Assembly (NCBI GenBank): GCA_037367405.1
Contig: JAZKJV010010622.1
Location: 558,001-622,000 of the forward strand
Origin: Ottelia alismoides
Taxonomy: Eukaryota > Streptophyta > Magnoliopsida > Alismatales > Hydrocharitaceae
DNA: 64,000 nucleotides
Direction of reading: 5' to 3'
Part shown: positions 1-11,703 of the stretch, piece after piece
Layout of the letters: each line of letters starts with the position of its first letter
Numbering within the stretch: the stretch's first letter is position 1
The notes under the pieces: generated by a model
The model's database searches: none
What the model was told of the DNA's origin: nothing
What the model saw: the letters and a program-made list of their open reading frames with translations, nothing else
Position numbers and translations under genes: made by a program

Positions 1-383
1 AGAGAAAATGTAATGTTTTTGAATTTTTAAAAATAATAAAAAAATTTAAATTTTTATAAATGGTGACGATGGGAAATAACATGGCTTAGATCGATCAAAA
101 GAGAGGGTGGGGAAGTTGACACGGGCCAACTACTGCCACCTCATCATTGGTCCACGGTAGCCGGTAAGAGACAAAACAGAGAAAAAATAGAACTAAATGG
201 AGAATAAAATACAAAAGATTTTATTAAATAATTCTTAAAACATGAAAGTTGTTCCTTATTTTATGTACTATTTTAGGTTATTTTTATTTATTTTTATCAG
301 CTTATTTATTATGTGTTAGTATTTAAATGTACATATATATGGATATTTACCTATGTTTTGTGTATCTTTTTTTTGTTTAATGC
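1..383. other. AT-rich flank with possible old LTR fragment
   Basis: AT-rich sequence with no credible coding region. Positions 111-157 contain a GTTGAC/CCAAC dyad followed by TTGGTCCACGG. This order matches the W-box dyad plus G-box palindrome in S2 (44360-44413), in the same orientation. It may be a degraded relative of the S-type LTR, but similarity outside this short motif is weak. Confidence 0.35.
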
Positions 384-640
384 ACATATTTCATGAATAC
401 CCATTCATTCAATTTTATTCCTTTATTTTGTTTTTAAATCCCTAGTTAAATACATGTAAATACATCTAACTTGTAAAAATTAGCATACTAACTATTAACT
501 GTACATAATACATTAACACTTGTATTTAAAACTACAATAAAAGAACAAAGATAAGATAAGAAAAATAAAGGAAGTATAGTAAATACTGACTCACACTAAA
601 ACCGAGTCCAAGTCTATATTGACTAGGTCAACAAGGAATA
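384..640 (+). repeat. S-type LTR fragment, 5' end
   Basis: This segment aligns by eye with the first 250 bp or so of solo LTR S1 (from 9701) and with the reverse complement of S2 (45300-45569). Shared landmarks are ATGAATACCCATTCAT at the terminus, the following TTTATTC-rich stretch, and a later block containing TTGAC...GTCAACAAGGAATAAAGT near 605-645. The rest of the LTR is not found downstream, so it is a fragment. No target duplication was identified. Confidence 0.6.
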
Positions 641-669
641 AAGTCAGAGGGGGGATAAGGGAAAAATAG

Positions 670-670
<1 letters not shown>

Positions 671-705
<35 letters not shown>
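671..705. repeat. compound microsatellite (CT)n(AT)n
   Basis: About nine CT units (671-688) run directly into about eight AT units (689-705). This is a simple compound dinucleotide repeat and probably length-polymorphic. Confidence 0.95.
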
Positions 706-2250
706 AGGTACAAAAACCTAGAAAACAAAAGGATTTGTGAAACTCATCATCTATCTTGAGAACGGGGGAGACAACTATCTTCAGAAAACATGTACTTTGG
801 TTTCCCTCTCTGATCCTTTTGATCATGGTACATTGGTTGAGATGTTGGAACTCAAACTCTTAAGGTTTCAAGGGCTTTGTGGAATTCCAATAGCCAACCC
901 ATCTTACTGTCATCAAGTAGATCAAGGATAATTTGTTCCTCAAAGTTATCGATCTCATTTTCAATAATCCTATTGAAGTAAAGAATGAGGAATGCTTTCC
1001 TCTCTCTCCATGCAATAGTTGTTTTCTTCTGTCTATACATTTTTAGGAACCAAGCATGGTAAATATTATGTGCGTGTACTAGGGCTTTCCAAGATGAGGT
1101 GACATGGTTGGTGAAGAAGATTTTATTGAACTAAAACCTTTCCATTATGAAAGAGGATTAAAAAATTTTTAGGGTTGAGAGAGAGACCACCATTGGATCA
1201 TGGTCAAAAAAAGTTTTTACTAGGGGGATTGATGCTTGTAATTAGGGCAATCCCAAAAAATGAGTAATTATAAATGTCTAGTCATGCTTAGACAAATGGC
1301 CTCTAGAAATATTGATACAAGTGTCTTTGGAAATTTTCTATGTCAGTGAGACTGGCATTTTTTTAACCAGGAGTTTAAAAAGTGACATTGAGTAGGGATT
1401 CATCTATTAAACAATGTTCATAGGAGAATTAGAAATGTTTAAAGTTTTCCTGAGTTATATGGTCCATTTTTAAGGAAGAGCGTTCAAGTCGTTTAGGAAG
1501 TCATACTTGACTCCCAAATGCATAGGACCATGTATATAAACCATGAAGAGGTTAATGGATGAAATTTTAGGGGCTAGTGTAATGACTATGGAGAAGTCAT
1601 TATCTTCAATGTCGATACAATTAAATATTAGTGTATCCCAACCGAGCAGGATCCCCTCAGGTTGGGGGGGGGGTGTTCAAAGTAAGCAAGAGGGTCATAT
1701 ATCCATGTTTCTTGCAGTACGAAAATTGACCTTCTAGGATTTCTCAAAATTTATGAGCAGAACCGCCTATACCTCTTAAGTTCCATGGTATAAAATTAAT
1801 ATCTATTTAAAGAGATATGCGATTCTTTGAATAATAAAAAATGTAGCTCAGATATGGGATGATTTGGTTGCCAGGACCTTATAAATAAATCGTTTTTTTT
1901 GTGGAGTCATTAAGCGACACCTTGAATTTTCGTATCATATTTCTCGACATTCTTATCATGTTTTGCATATTTGTGGGAGTAAAATTTGATGTATTCCTAC
2001 TGAAGGCATTAGTTTTTGACTTTTTTTGAGTGTATACCTTGGCTATGACTTCTCTTGATGAAATCCTCTAGTAATATCTGAACGTATCAAAGCTAACTTC
2101 CTCGAGATTTTCATAACTCAGTCTAGAGCATTGATGTCTTTTAAAAACTAGATGATTAGGAGTCAGGACATTTTCCTCTTTGCATAAAGATATTCAGAGC
2201 TGAGCGATAATCCTGTTGACCTAAGGGTTAGATTCCTGTGATTGGGGAAG
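706..2250. other. decayed flank, unrecognised
   Basis: About 1.5 kb of AT-rich sequence into which G1 inserted. Short open stretches exist (for example 737-931 and 1543-1737, plus strand), but none shows a motif I recognise and stops are frequent in every frame. The last five bases (GGAAG, 2246-2250) are one side of the G1 target duplication, so this region was once contiguous with 63152 onward. It could be intergenic DNA or an old degraded transposon. Confidence 0.5.
2246..2250. repeat. G1 target-site duplication, left copy
   Basis: GGAAG precedes the LTR start TGATGAGTCC. The right copy at 63147-63151 reads GGAGG, so one base has changed since insertion. Confidence 0.65.
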
Positions 2251-3366
2251 TGATGAGTCCAAAAGTGCCCTATTTAATTTGTGAGACTTAAGCTTTAAAA
2301 ATAATGATAAATGTGTCATTGTTGGGAATTTGGAATCGATCAAGAAATAACCACAAGAATATATCAATTTTTAATCGGAGTGGTTTTTATGTTTATTTTA
2401 CTTGGGCAAGTCCCAAGGTCGAACTCAAGGAGGAAAAGGAACAACCCAAATTTTTGGCTATCAAATTTTATGCACGGTTTTTGAGACAGTATTTTTTGGT
2501 ATTTTTTATGCAATTTGGGATGCACAATGCAAATATGGTCAATTTTAAGGATTAGAAAATAAATATCGGTCAAACGATGTTCAAAAAATATGAAACTTGC
2601 CCAAGATGTCAGTTATGATGAAATGAATGTAATGTAATTATTTTGGACTTTTTGGATGAAAGATACATATTTTATGAATTGATGAATGCAAACACAATGA
2701 AATTCAATAATTAATTATAGTAAATATTAAACCTAATTATTTTAAGGGATAAAATTATCCAAGATCTATCACTAGGTAATTAATCTCAAAAAAATCCTAA
2801 ACCTGAAAAATACAAGATTTAATAACTATTAAAAATTAAAGACTCAAATATGCAATATAAATTTTATAGGGCAAATCATGCATGCAAATGCAATTCTATT
2901 TTTTGGCACAATGAATTCCACAATTCAGTAATTTTTGGCAATTTTTCGAGCTGTGGTTAATTACTTATGAATTTCCAAGCATAAAATGGGTAAAATATGC
3001 AATTTTGCACAAAACAATTAATCATTAATTAACCACCGAACATAAAAAATGTGACAAGCATGTCATGATGTAGAGAATTAATTGTAGAACGAAATACTTA
3101 TTTTTAATAAATAAAATGATGCGATGTAGTGGTTCAAAAAGAGGGGACAAAGGGGTCTAGGGTCTGCTTGCAAATAAAATAAATAAAATAAAATACAACA
3201 TGAGGGTTATAGTGTAAATACCTATACCCCAAGGGGTATTTCTGCAAAAATCTCAAGCGATCACATGCCAGTCACATGACCCTTGAGCGATGGGGGCGGT
3301 TGGTATCTGGTAGAAAGTCAGGGGCTATTGCATAAAATACCCACCCCGTACTATGTATCACGTGGC

Positions 3367-3380
3367 GGGGGGGGGGGGGG
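3367..3380 (+). repeat. poly-G run of 14
   Basis: An uninterrupted run of about 14 G in the GC-rich part of the G1 3' LTR. The matching place in the other LTR (about 50438-50445) has a much shorter run (CAAGGGGGTC), so it expanded after insertion or is an assembly-length artefact. Confidence 0.8.
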
Positions 3381-4333
3381 TCTTTTGTTAATTTAGCGGT
3401 CCTCTGGAGTCTTCTATGAAAATTCTCTACTCCGCCACGTGCGAGGCACATGCTCGGGGATATCTCAATAAATGAGGGAACCACCGGGGGCTTCGATGTA
3501 ATTAACCTCCTCCGATACGTGCATGTCACGTGAGGCGGGTGGGGGTTATTATCAGATTTTCCCTCCTCCACATGTCGCGCATGTAAGGAGGATCTCAGGT
3601 TGGCAGCCCGATGCTCTACGGTGGTTCGTTTATCCTCCAGACGTACTTGGAGAGCAGAGAGGATGGAGGAGGAGGCTCTAGCGTCAGAAGGTGGTGCAAC
3701 ATCTGCGGGAGTGGTTGTTGGAGCTCGAGGGACGGTGGAGCATTGTCGCCAGAGGTGTAGCACTTGAACATTGATGGTGATGGAGGAGGTCGAGTCAAGG
3801 TACGATCGGAGGCATCTACATTATGATGGATCCTAGAGTAAGCGTTGGGTGGTACAAGGAATCCTCGTTGGCGTTGAACGACGAAGGAAAGCAAGTAGTG
3901 GACGCGAGAATCGTCGATGCTGAGCATTGGAGTATCGGTGGAGATGTTGATTGAGTACAGATGGCAGAAGAGCAGAGCTATGGAGAGATGGTCGATGAAG
4001 GGATGCGATGGTGGAATAACGTTGCTCAACAACAAGTAGAAGCGGCCTGGGCAGAGCTCAAACATCGAGGATGTGAGGGACGAGCCCTGGCGGCTCGGAT
4101 CTCGTCTGGAAAAAAGAGGGGGTCGGGTTGTTACCACTGACATCCTCTTGTATTGAAGCAGCCGGTGGATAGATGTAGATGGAGGGGGTGGCTGAGTTAT
4201 ATAAGTAAGGAGGGGCAGGTCTGGAGATGGTAGGAGATCGACGAGGATCTCATCGCAGATGTGATGTCGGGGCAGCGCGATGAAATTGGAGAGACGGCGG
4301 CCGATGGCGAGATTCGTGGGGGATTTAAAAGGG

Positions 4334-4338
4334 GTGAT
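4334..4338. repeat. G2 target-site duplication, left copy
   Basis: GTGAT lies immediately before the LTR terminus TGACGAATCC and is repeated exactly at 20202-20206. Confidence 0.85.
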
Positions 4339-5347
4339 TGACGAATCCGAAAATGCAGCGTTAAACGATGTTTATTTATCGTTTGTGTTAAAATTATTTG
4401 TCGTGCGTTGTAGGTGGCAATCGGAATCAGCCAAGAAAATAACCACACAAAATATTCATCAATTTTAATCAATGTGGTTTTATGTTTATTTTACTTGGGC
4501 AAGTCCCAAGGTCGATCACAAGGAGGCAAAGGAACAACCTAGGATGAGGTTTATCAAGATTTGTGCGTGGTTTTTGAGGCGGTCTTTTTTGTGTAATTTT
4601 TAATGCACTAAAGGATGCAAAATGCAATTTTGTCCTATTTTAGGAACTAAAAATGTCAAGTATGTTCAAACGATGTCTGAAAAATATGAAACTTGGCCAC
4701 ATTAAAATATGATGAAATGAATGCACTGTATTTTTTTTGGATTTTTTGGATGCAATATGAATTTTTAAATGAAAACAAAATGACTTTCAATATTTAATTA
4801 TAATAAATACTAAACCTAATTATTTTTAAGGGATAAAATTATCTAAGATCTATCACTTGGTGATGTATCTCAGAAAAATCCTAAACCTCGAAAATGTTAG
4901 ATTTAATATCTATTAAAAATCAAACATTGAAATACGAAAAATGATTTTTATAGGGTAAACTATGCATGCAAATGCAATTCTTTTTGGGCACAATGTCAAG
5001 GACAATTGATTCTACAATGTTTGATTTTTCAGGAATTTTTAGAATAATGGTTAATCAAATATGAATTTTAGAGCAAAAATTGGGAAAAATATGCAATTTT
5101 CCACAAAATATTTAACTATTAATTAACCACTGATCACAAAAATATCCACAATATGTTAAAATGTTGAGAACTAATTGACAAAAAAATGTTATTTTTGGAT
5201 TAATAAAATAATGTAGAGAAGAGGTTCAGAACAGAGGGGGAAGATAGGGGTATAAATGTAATTTAAATAAACTAAATAAAAGAGCAGGGGTATACGCGTA
5301 ATTACCTAAAAGTTGGGGGGGAATTGTTGCAAAATTGTCAGAGTGTC

Positions 5348-5510
5348 ACGTGTGGGGCACGTGACCTTCTGGCTGGGGACTGAGGTGCAATATGGAGTTT
5401 CGCCGAGGGGGACTCTATAGATTACCCAGAGGGTAACGTGCAGCGCACTGACCACTGAGATGCTGTGGGATGTTCCCCCACGCACGTGCGAAGCACGTGT
5501 GGGGGCCTCG
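5348..5510. promoter_or_regulatory. G-box cluster in G2 3' LTR
   Basis: Inverted CACGTG pairs near 5348-5367 and 5480-5510, plus a decayed pair near 5433-5453 (AACGTGCAGCGCACTGAC). It corresponds to the better preserved cluster at 18149-18310. CACGTG is the known core for plant bZIP and bHLH factors; binding here is inferred. Confidence 0.5.
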
Positions 5511-6512
5511 AGTCCAAGGCTCGGCCGCTGGCGGAGAACCGCGGTGGTGCTGGCTCTTCTGCGGCAGTAGAGGGCTTTTGGTGGTGCTGGCGGACAACGG
5601 TGTTGCACAGCCGCTTGCAGTGGCGTTGGAGGCGGTGCAGTTGAAGTCTGGAGGCGGAGAAAGAGCCTCCAGTGGCTGGAGTTGTCGGGGATGATCGATG
5701 TAGGTGAAGCGTAGAGGTCGGAGCAGGTGGAGTTGTCGAAGACGATGAAGATCCTGGTGGTGACGTCGATGGTTGGCTTGGACGTAGGCGACGTTAACGA
5801 AGGTGGTTCGATGAAGAGTGTGTATTGGATGGTGAATCGATTGAGCGAGGACGACGAGAGGTCGAGATGACGATAGGATATGAGAGTGAGGCGGAGGTAC
5901 GGGGAGATACCTAAGGAGGGGCTCGACGGCGATGTAGGCCGCAACAAAGCAGCGACGCAAAGGGCCGAACTGTAACGAGGTCTGCCGACCTCGGATCACG
6001 CCGATGGAGGGGGGCTCGCTGGACTGTCACTACTGGAGAGGAATCTCTTGGAGGTTGAACGGCGGATGTTGGGCTCTGGTGCGGTGGTGGTTCTTAAATT
6101 GGGCATGATGTTCTTGGCCAGTGATGGAAACGACAGGAGTCAGGAGTTAGGGATTCGATTAGGGTCGAGATTGGGAATGAGATCTGAAGGATTCGACGGA
6201 GGATCGTGATCGGAGATGGCCGAAATTGTGGGGAGCGGTGGCGATAGGAGAGATTGGCGGCAGAAATCACGGAGCGGGGCGGTGATCGATTGGGAAGGAG
6301 GTGGAGGTAGACAATGCACGGCGGCCGTTCGATCCGCCGTGATCGGACAGCCGAGATCATGCTAGGTGGCGAGCTGGGGTCAAAGGGTGCGGAACGCACA
6401 TGCTTGGCACGAGCCAGGGTGGCACGTGCCTTGCACGTGCAGGTATTTATTATTATTTTTATTTTATTTTTATTTTTTTTATTAAAAACGTTAATAAATA
6501 AAGCTGAAAAAG

Positions 6513-6551
6513 GCTGACATGTGGCGGCTCCAGGAGCGGCCACGTGTCAGC
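6513..6551. repeat. hairpin with G-box arms in G2 3' LTR
   Basis: An inverted repeat: GCTGACATGTGGC on the left pairs with GGCCACGTGTCAGC on the right around GGCTCCAGGAGC. The homologous hairpin in the other LTR (19310-19346) has perfect 12-bp arms. G1 LTRs keep a degraded version near 20547-20583 and 51763-51800. Confidence 0.7.
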
Positions 6552-7403
6552 ACTAGAAAAATCGAAAAATAAATGGTTTGTAAAATCAAAAAGAAATAGT
6601 AAACAACCTCGGATCGAAACAATTCCTTCACAAAAATTGCTCGTCTCGATGAGATCTACAACTTTCATGAATAAATCAAAACCAAAATCGATAAAATGCA
6701 CAAAGTGATTTTTTTGGGATATCCCATGTACATAGAATACATTGATTTTTGGGTTTTGTAATTTTTATTCATTTTTTAAACTTGATAAAAATCCGAAAAA
6801 ATGTGATAAACTAAAAGATAAATAATTACACATTAATTTATTTTTTTTATTTTTATTAATTGATAAAATATGTACATAAAATATTAGGTCATAAACCGCT
6901 AAAATACACAATATACAAAAGAGGCCCAAAACCCAACTTTCACATATGAGCTCCGATTCACTTGAACTTGGTCTTGTTTTGAAGGTAATTGAATGTATAT
7001 TAGTTCAAAAGTTAGTACGAATAAAATAGATACTTTGATGAGGAAGAGATGATGGTTTTAGTCTGAGAATCCTGTAATTAGGATTTGGGTTTTTGGTCCA
7101 CTTATTTGGGTTAGTTAATTTTTTGTATTTTTCATTTATTCTTATTAGTTATATGTACACAGTAGAGGTGGTTTTGTGTCATTCGGGGTCAGTATGAGTG
7201 AGTTAAAAATCAGGGAAGTTAGGCTATTTACAGGTCAATTTTGACTGGGATTTTTGGCTTCTTATTTTATGCAAAAATTTGTGCTAAAATGCCATTCTTA
7301 TGAAAACATGCATGACTGCTAGAATAGATGCAAGAATGCTGTTGATTTTAAGGGATTTGAGCTTAAAAAATGAGATTTAGAGTGATGAATCCGAGATTCA
7401 TCA

Positions 7404-7420
7404 TCCCCCTATACTTAAAG
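7404..7420 (-). other. G2 polypurine tract
   Basis: The plus strand reads TCCCCCTATACTTAAAG directly next to the LTR terminus. On the element's strand this is a purine-rich tract ending AGGGGGA, the expected plus-strand DNA primer for a Gypsy-type element. G1 has the same sequence at 21621-21637. Confidence 0.85.
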
Positions 7421-9129
7421 CATGCTCGTCCCTGATCATCAAAAAGAAATGCTATGAAGTGAAATGAGATTGGGTTCCATTCGAAGACCATGAGATGAAT
7501 GTGAAAATGAATCTAGACTCGACCTTTGAATTATTAGTGCGGTGAAACTTCTGTAGACTTAGAATTTTAAAATCAATAGTCGTCAAGTTCTACAAATCAT
7601 TGCTATTGTTTCGGCTCAGAATTCATCTTAGATCAATCCTTTTCCCAAAGCATACCCTAAGAACATTGAACAATCGACTCATGTGTTGTGAAAGGTTTTA
7701 GCTCTTTCCACCCAGAATGTCGGACTACTGTGCAAACCTCCTCTCCAGTAACTCGTCCTCGGGGAGTCAGGTATTTCCTTCTTTAGTCTGTCGCACTGTG
7801 TTCATAATCGAATTGGGGGAGAAGTTAGAAGAAGGAGAAAAGAACTGGAGGGTGGCCAGTGTAGTCACCTCTCCTTGTGAAGTTGGCCAGTGTAGCCAAG
7901 TCTCCACCAAGATCTGCAGGTTTCTTGAGGCTTGGACCTTTTTGGTCAGATTTTATTTGGTAGTTGCTTCTTTGTATTTTGAATTTTTGGTGGTTCTACT
8001 TGGATCTTGTTGTGCCACTACGGATATAGAATCTTTTTGTTTCTGTACATTTTTTCGGGGTCTTAGAAAAAATTATGCCCAGCCGTCCATCCCTTTTCCG
8101 AAGATTTATTTCAACCCGTACTCTGATCTTTAGATTTCTACGCTACCAGAAAAGAAACTCACACAGTCTTCCAACATCCTGTTTGAGTTGAGCTAAGTGC
8201 ATAGTGAGAGAGTACAAATTAATTCCTTATTCCAGAATTGTACCCAGAACGAAGAGACCAGGTTAGACACTAAGAGTCAAACGCTGCACATTGTCATGTG
8301 GAACTCAAAGAATTAAGTCAAAGACCTGAAGTTTCTAAAATCCTATTTCTCGGTGAAGTTCCTTATAAAATTAGGTGGATTAAGGTCAAGTCCAGACCAC
8401 TCTCGGTTTCGACTCATAACTTGGTTCAGAACCCTATGACTTTTCATGAATGCGATGTTGGATGAAGTGCAGGTGGGTGGAATGCAGACTCATTTTTTCT
8501 TTTGATTTTTTTATGAAAGGGATTTTTGTTTTTTTTGTTTTTATTTGTTTTTTGTTTTTTAATGCAAAAATGAATAAGAACCATTTTTTTCAAAAATTTT
8601 GGGCAGAACTAGTGTTAGTAGCAAAACTCTTTTTTTATTAATTACCCACACCGTAAATACATATAGACTTACACAAAAGTACGAGGTATGGCTAAAATAT
8701 ATACATAGTATATATATAGACTCCCCTATACTTAGCAAGTGTTGTGTCCTCAGAGCACAAGAAGCGTAAAGAAGACATAGCTCGAGCTAAGCATAAGAGA
8801 GTGGAAAATTGTTATACAATGGTCCACCCCCCTATACTTAGACTGTGAATAGTCTAAGTATAGAAGAAGAGCACAAAAAGAGGCAATCAGGATATGTAAA
8901 TGAGGAGAGTATATACAGGTGGGTGTCGGTTCCCCCATACCTAGGCTCTGTTCAGCCTAAGTATAAGAGAAAGTTGGAAATGGAGTGATGGAGAAGGAAA
9001 AGTGTGATGAGTGAGATGGTATATACAAATGGCATCGGTCCCCCCCAATACTTTGGACTTGGCTTAAGTAGAGGAAGAAGTTGTACAAGGAGATCGATGT
9101 GGTCGGGAGGGAGGGTGGGTAGCCAATGA
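7421..9129 (-). other. G2 3' untranslated region
   Basis: About 1.7 kb between the coding stop and the polypurine tract. It aligns with 21638-23440 of G1 throughout, so it belongs to the family. A plus-strand open frame at 7717-8133 (138 codons) lies on the antisense strand and is broken by several stops in G1, so I do not call a gene. The upstream third (8721-9075) carries the polypurine-like hairpin array described separately. Confidence 0.7.
8721..9075 (-). repeat. array of polypurine-like motifs in hairpins (G2)
   Basis: Four copies of CCCCCTATACTTAG or a close variant start near 8722, 8826, 8931 and 9040, about 105 bp apart. The second forms a perfect hairpin: 8832-8844 (CTATACTTAGACT) pairs with 8851-8863 around a 6-base loop. 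The third (8939-8962) is an imperfect hairpin and the fourth is weaker. Each matches the true polypurine tract at 7404-7420. G1 has the same array at 22971-23320. Confidence 0.8.
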
Positions 9130-9700
9130 TTAAGGCAATTTTTGGCTGATCTGCTTGTGAGCATGTGGTGGGAGATCGTAATGTCGAGATGGAGATGAAG
9201 CATATGATTCCCAACTATTTTCGGTGTCATCCTCAGAAAAATCATGATGGATAGTAGATGAGAAATTTGAGTCAGATGAAAGGTACCCATCATCAGAGTT
9301 ATCCTCAGAGGAATAGTATTTTAAAGTGGACACACTCCAGATATTCATGTCTTTTTGTTTCTTCAATTGTCTCCTCAAAATTCGTTCCTTTTTTAAGATC
9401 AATTGATTTGTCCTCATATGAGTACCCAGAAGCACCGGTCTCAGTCAGCTCATAAGAAATAATTCCAGTGTACTTGTAGAAGGCAGGAGCATCAGCTTTG
9501 GATGAGTAATAATTAGGAACGGGAGTTGTCCAACGAGAATCGAATTTTGGATCCTTGCGAAGATATGGCTTTAGAGCTGCCGAACAGACTTCACTCATGT
9601 AGACCACTATTTTCGGACCTGATGAGGGATCATCAGCCGATTCCTCTCGAAAGGTCAAAGGTGACTTTCTTTTTCTTGTTTTGTGAAGGTGTCGGTTCAC
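9130..9700 (-). pseudogene. G2 C-terminal coding remnant
   Basis: Two overlapping minus-strand frames (9305-9721 and 9130-9435) are parts of one protein separated by a frameshift near 9370-9400. The first carries GPKIVVYMSEVCSAALKPY, then WTTPVPNYYSSKADAP, then YKYTGIISYELTETG. The second carries NIWSVSTLKYYSSED, a Ser/Asp-rich acidic stretch (DDGYLSSDS) and a His-containing end. G1 has the same order at 23474-23900, so the segment was part of the ancestral element protein. I recognise no domain. The upstream continuation lies beyond solo LTR S1, at 13436-13490. Confidence 0.7.
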
Positions 9701-10624
9701 TGATGAATACCCATTCATCACTCTTTATTCTATTATTTTAGCTACAAAAAAACCTTTGCAAATACATGTAGATATGTGTAAATACAAATAATTACCAAAA
9801 GCATGCATTGTGTAAAAACCTATAATTAGCATGTTTTTGTGCACAAAATAAAAGAATAAAGAGCAAAAAGAAAAAGAGGGAAATATTTAGAATAAATATT
9901 GAGCAACCTAACCCAAGGGAGGGCTCAGCATGGGCCTGACCGCATAAAAGCCAAAGTAGAGGGAGATAGGTGCTCATGTGTATATACTTCTGTAAATAAA
10001 ACTATATATTTTCCTCACCCAAAAATATGTTTGTCCATAATATATGTATATTTAGAAAATATCAAAAACAAAATAAAAATAAGAAAATTCAAAAATTCAA
10101 AAATATACCTTCACCATGTGTATAGACCATCATCTTGTATTTATTTAACCTTGTAAATAAATTCAATTATTTTCTAAACTTTTTGTAAATATTCTATGTT
10201 ATATTCTGTAAATAAAATAAATAAAAAGAAACAAAACAAAAATCAAATAAAAATTACAAAATTAAAATACAAAAATACATTGTATAAATACCATGTATAT
10301 AAATGTATATATCTATTTATTTCACCCTTGTATACAAGTGATAAAAATAAAATAAAAATATTCTTTTATTCCTCATTTCATGTTGTAAATAAATAAAATA
10401 CAAAATGAGCATAAAAATACATAAAAATAACAAATAAAAAAATCAAAAATAAAAATCCATATAGTGTACATATACCTATATATAGAGCTACCCTATTTTT
10501 ATTTCCAAAAATTAAATAAAAATCACCAAAAAATAGAAAAAAATAAAAGAAAAATATTTCATGTTTTGAGTTTTCTTTAATTCGGCCTATTTCTGCCCTA
10601 AAATAAATAAACAAAATTCGAGCA

Positions 10625-10674
10625 CACGTGGCCTCTCCTGATTGGTCCACGGGGGAATGTTGACCCCGGTCAAC
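10625..10674. promoter_or_regulatory. G-box and W-box dyad in S1
   Basis: CACGTG lies at 10625-10630 and TTGGTCCACG just after. GTTGACC and GGTCAAC (10659-10674) form an inverted pair separated by two bases. TTGACC is the WRKY W-box core. S2 carries the same arrangement at 44360-44413. The function is inferred. Confidence 0.6.
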
Positions 10675-11703
10675 TCCCCCGCGGACTCCTTCCTTTTCTG
10701 GAAGATGCGTGCCGCGCCTCCTTCGCCGATTTATCCACGCTTCTCCAGGCTGTCACCCACTCAACCCCCGTGCTCGGATTCTTCGCCAATCATCCCTCAT
10801 CCTCGCCGGATCTTCCGCCATCAAATCCACGCTTTCCATCGCCGTCGAGCCTCAACCCTAATCGACGCTGTCACCATATATACCATCACCTCCGCCGCCT
10901 CCGCGCCCCATCTTTGGCCCTTCTCCTCCTTCCCAGTGATCTCCATCGGCTTCGCGAGAGTGACAGCAAGCGTCTGCCCTTGTTGCAGTGAGGCGAGGAA
11001 GCGAATCCATTGATCCGGCGACTCTCGCCGTCCTTGCTCCGCCGCCGGCGTTGAGCATCGAGCTTCAGGCCTTGACGCCCTTCGAAGCTACGACCAGGAG
11101 CAAGAGCAGCTCCAGCATAGTCTCCAGCATCCATCAGGTAACCCTAGTTCCTACCCATTTAGCGTAATTTTCGATTTCGCCCAATTCCCATCTCCGACGC
11201 ATTTCTTCGATTCCGGCCATCTCACGCAACATCTCGATCCTCCGACCCGACCATCACCTCCGCCATCTCCTCACGCACCTTCTACGCACTTTCACTCAAC
11301 CCAGATCGCACAGGATCTGGGAGTCGAGTTCCATCGCCTCCGCCTCGCCGGAGCTCGTCCGCCCCACAGCACCGTCCACCTTCACCCCGCCTTCTTGGGT
11401 CGAGGCATTTTGCCCTCGACCCGCGAAGCTTCTTGACTACTTTGCAGGTCCAACGGGAGGCGTCTGAGGCTTCCCAACTTCAAGCCAGGAGCTTCTTCTC
11501 CGCCGACTTCGCCGGAGCTCTTCAGAGCTCGGCTAGGTCATTGGAGACCCGCAGCAGCTGCGCAACTTCACGCCGGATCTTCTCCGACCTTCAGGCGCAG
11601 CAGAGGAGGGCGGAGACACCTTCACGAGGCCGGCGAAGTTCGCCGGCCATCAGTTCTTCCTCCATCTTCCAGAGCCGTCCGATGAAGCCCTCGCTCCAGT
11701 TCT

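Larger units (their letters stand above)
2251..4338 (-). repeat. G1 3' LTR, outer part
   Basis: Homologous to 49320 onward: both start TGAYGAGTCC and share ordered blocks through a GC-rich portion near 3240-4330. The LTR is broken at 4338 by G2 and resumes at 20207. The break is confirmed by the uninterrupted copy near 51385, where GGGGGATTTAAT runs straight into GATATTGGGTGATGG. The AT-rich part holds no coding potential. The GC-rich part gives long chance open frames on both strands that are not shared with the second LTR. Confidence 0.85.
4339..7403 (-). repeat. G2 3' LTR
   Basis: The termini on the plus strand are TGACGAATCC and GATTCATCA, and the whole segment is homologous to 17131-20201. 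The 4.3-5.3 kb part is AT-rich, 5.34-6.44 kb is GC-rich, and the rest is AT-rich. The GC-rich part gives long open frames (minus strand 5306-5947 and 5415-5999) that are shortened or shifted in the other LTR, so I do not call them genes. Many substitutions separate the two LTRs, which places this insertion well before C3. Confidence 0.92.

Noticed and set aside
3272..4143. Minus-strand frames of 163 and 175 codons
   Set aside because: Inside the G1 LTR, not conserved in the second LTR (50428-51146), biased composition.
5306..5999. Two overlapping minus-strand open frames of 213 and 194 codons
   Set aside because: They lie in the GC-rich part of the G2 LTR. The other LTR copy has different lengths and frame breaks, and the translation is low-complexity Pro/Arg/Ser.
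7717..8133. Plus-strand open frame of 138 codons
   Set aside because: Antisense to G2. The homologous part of G1 (about 21930-22350) is full of stops.
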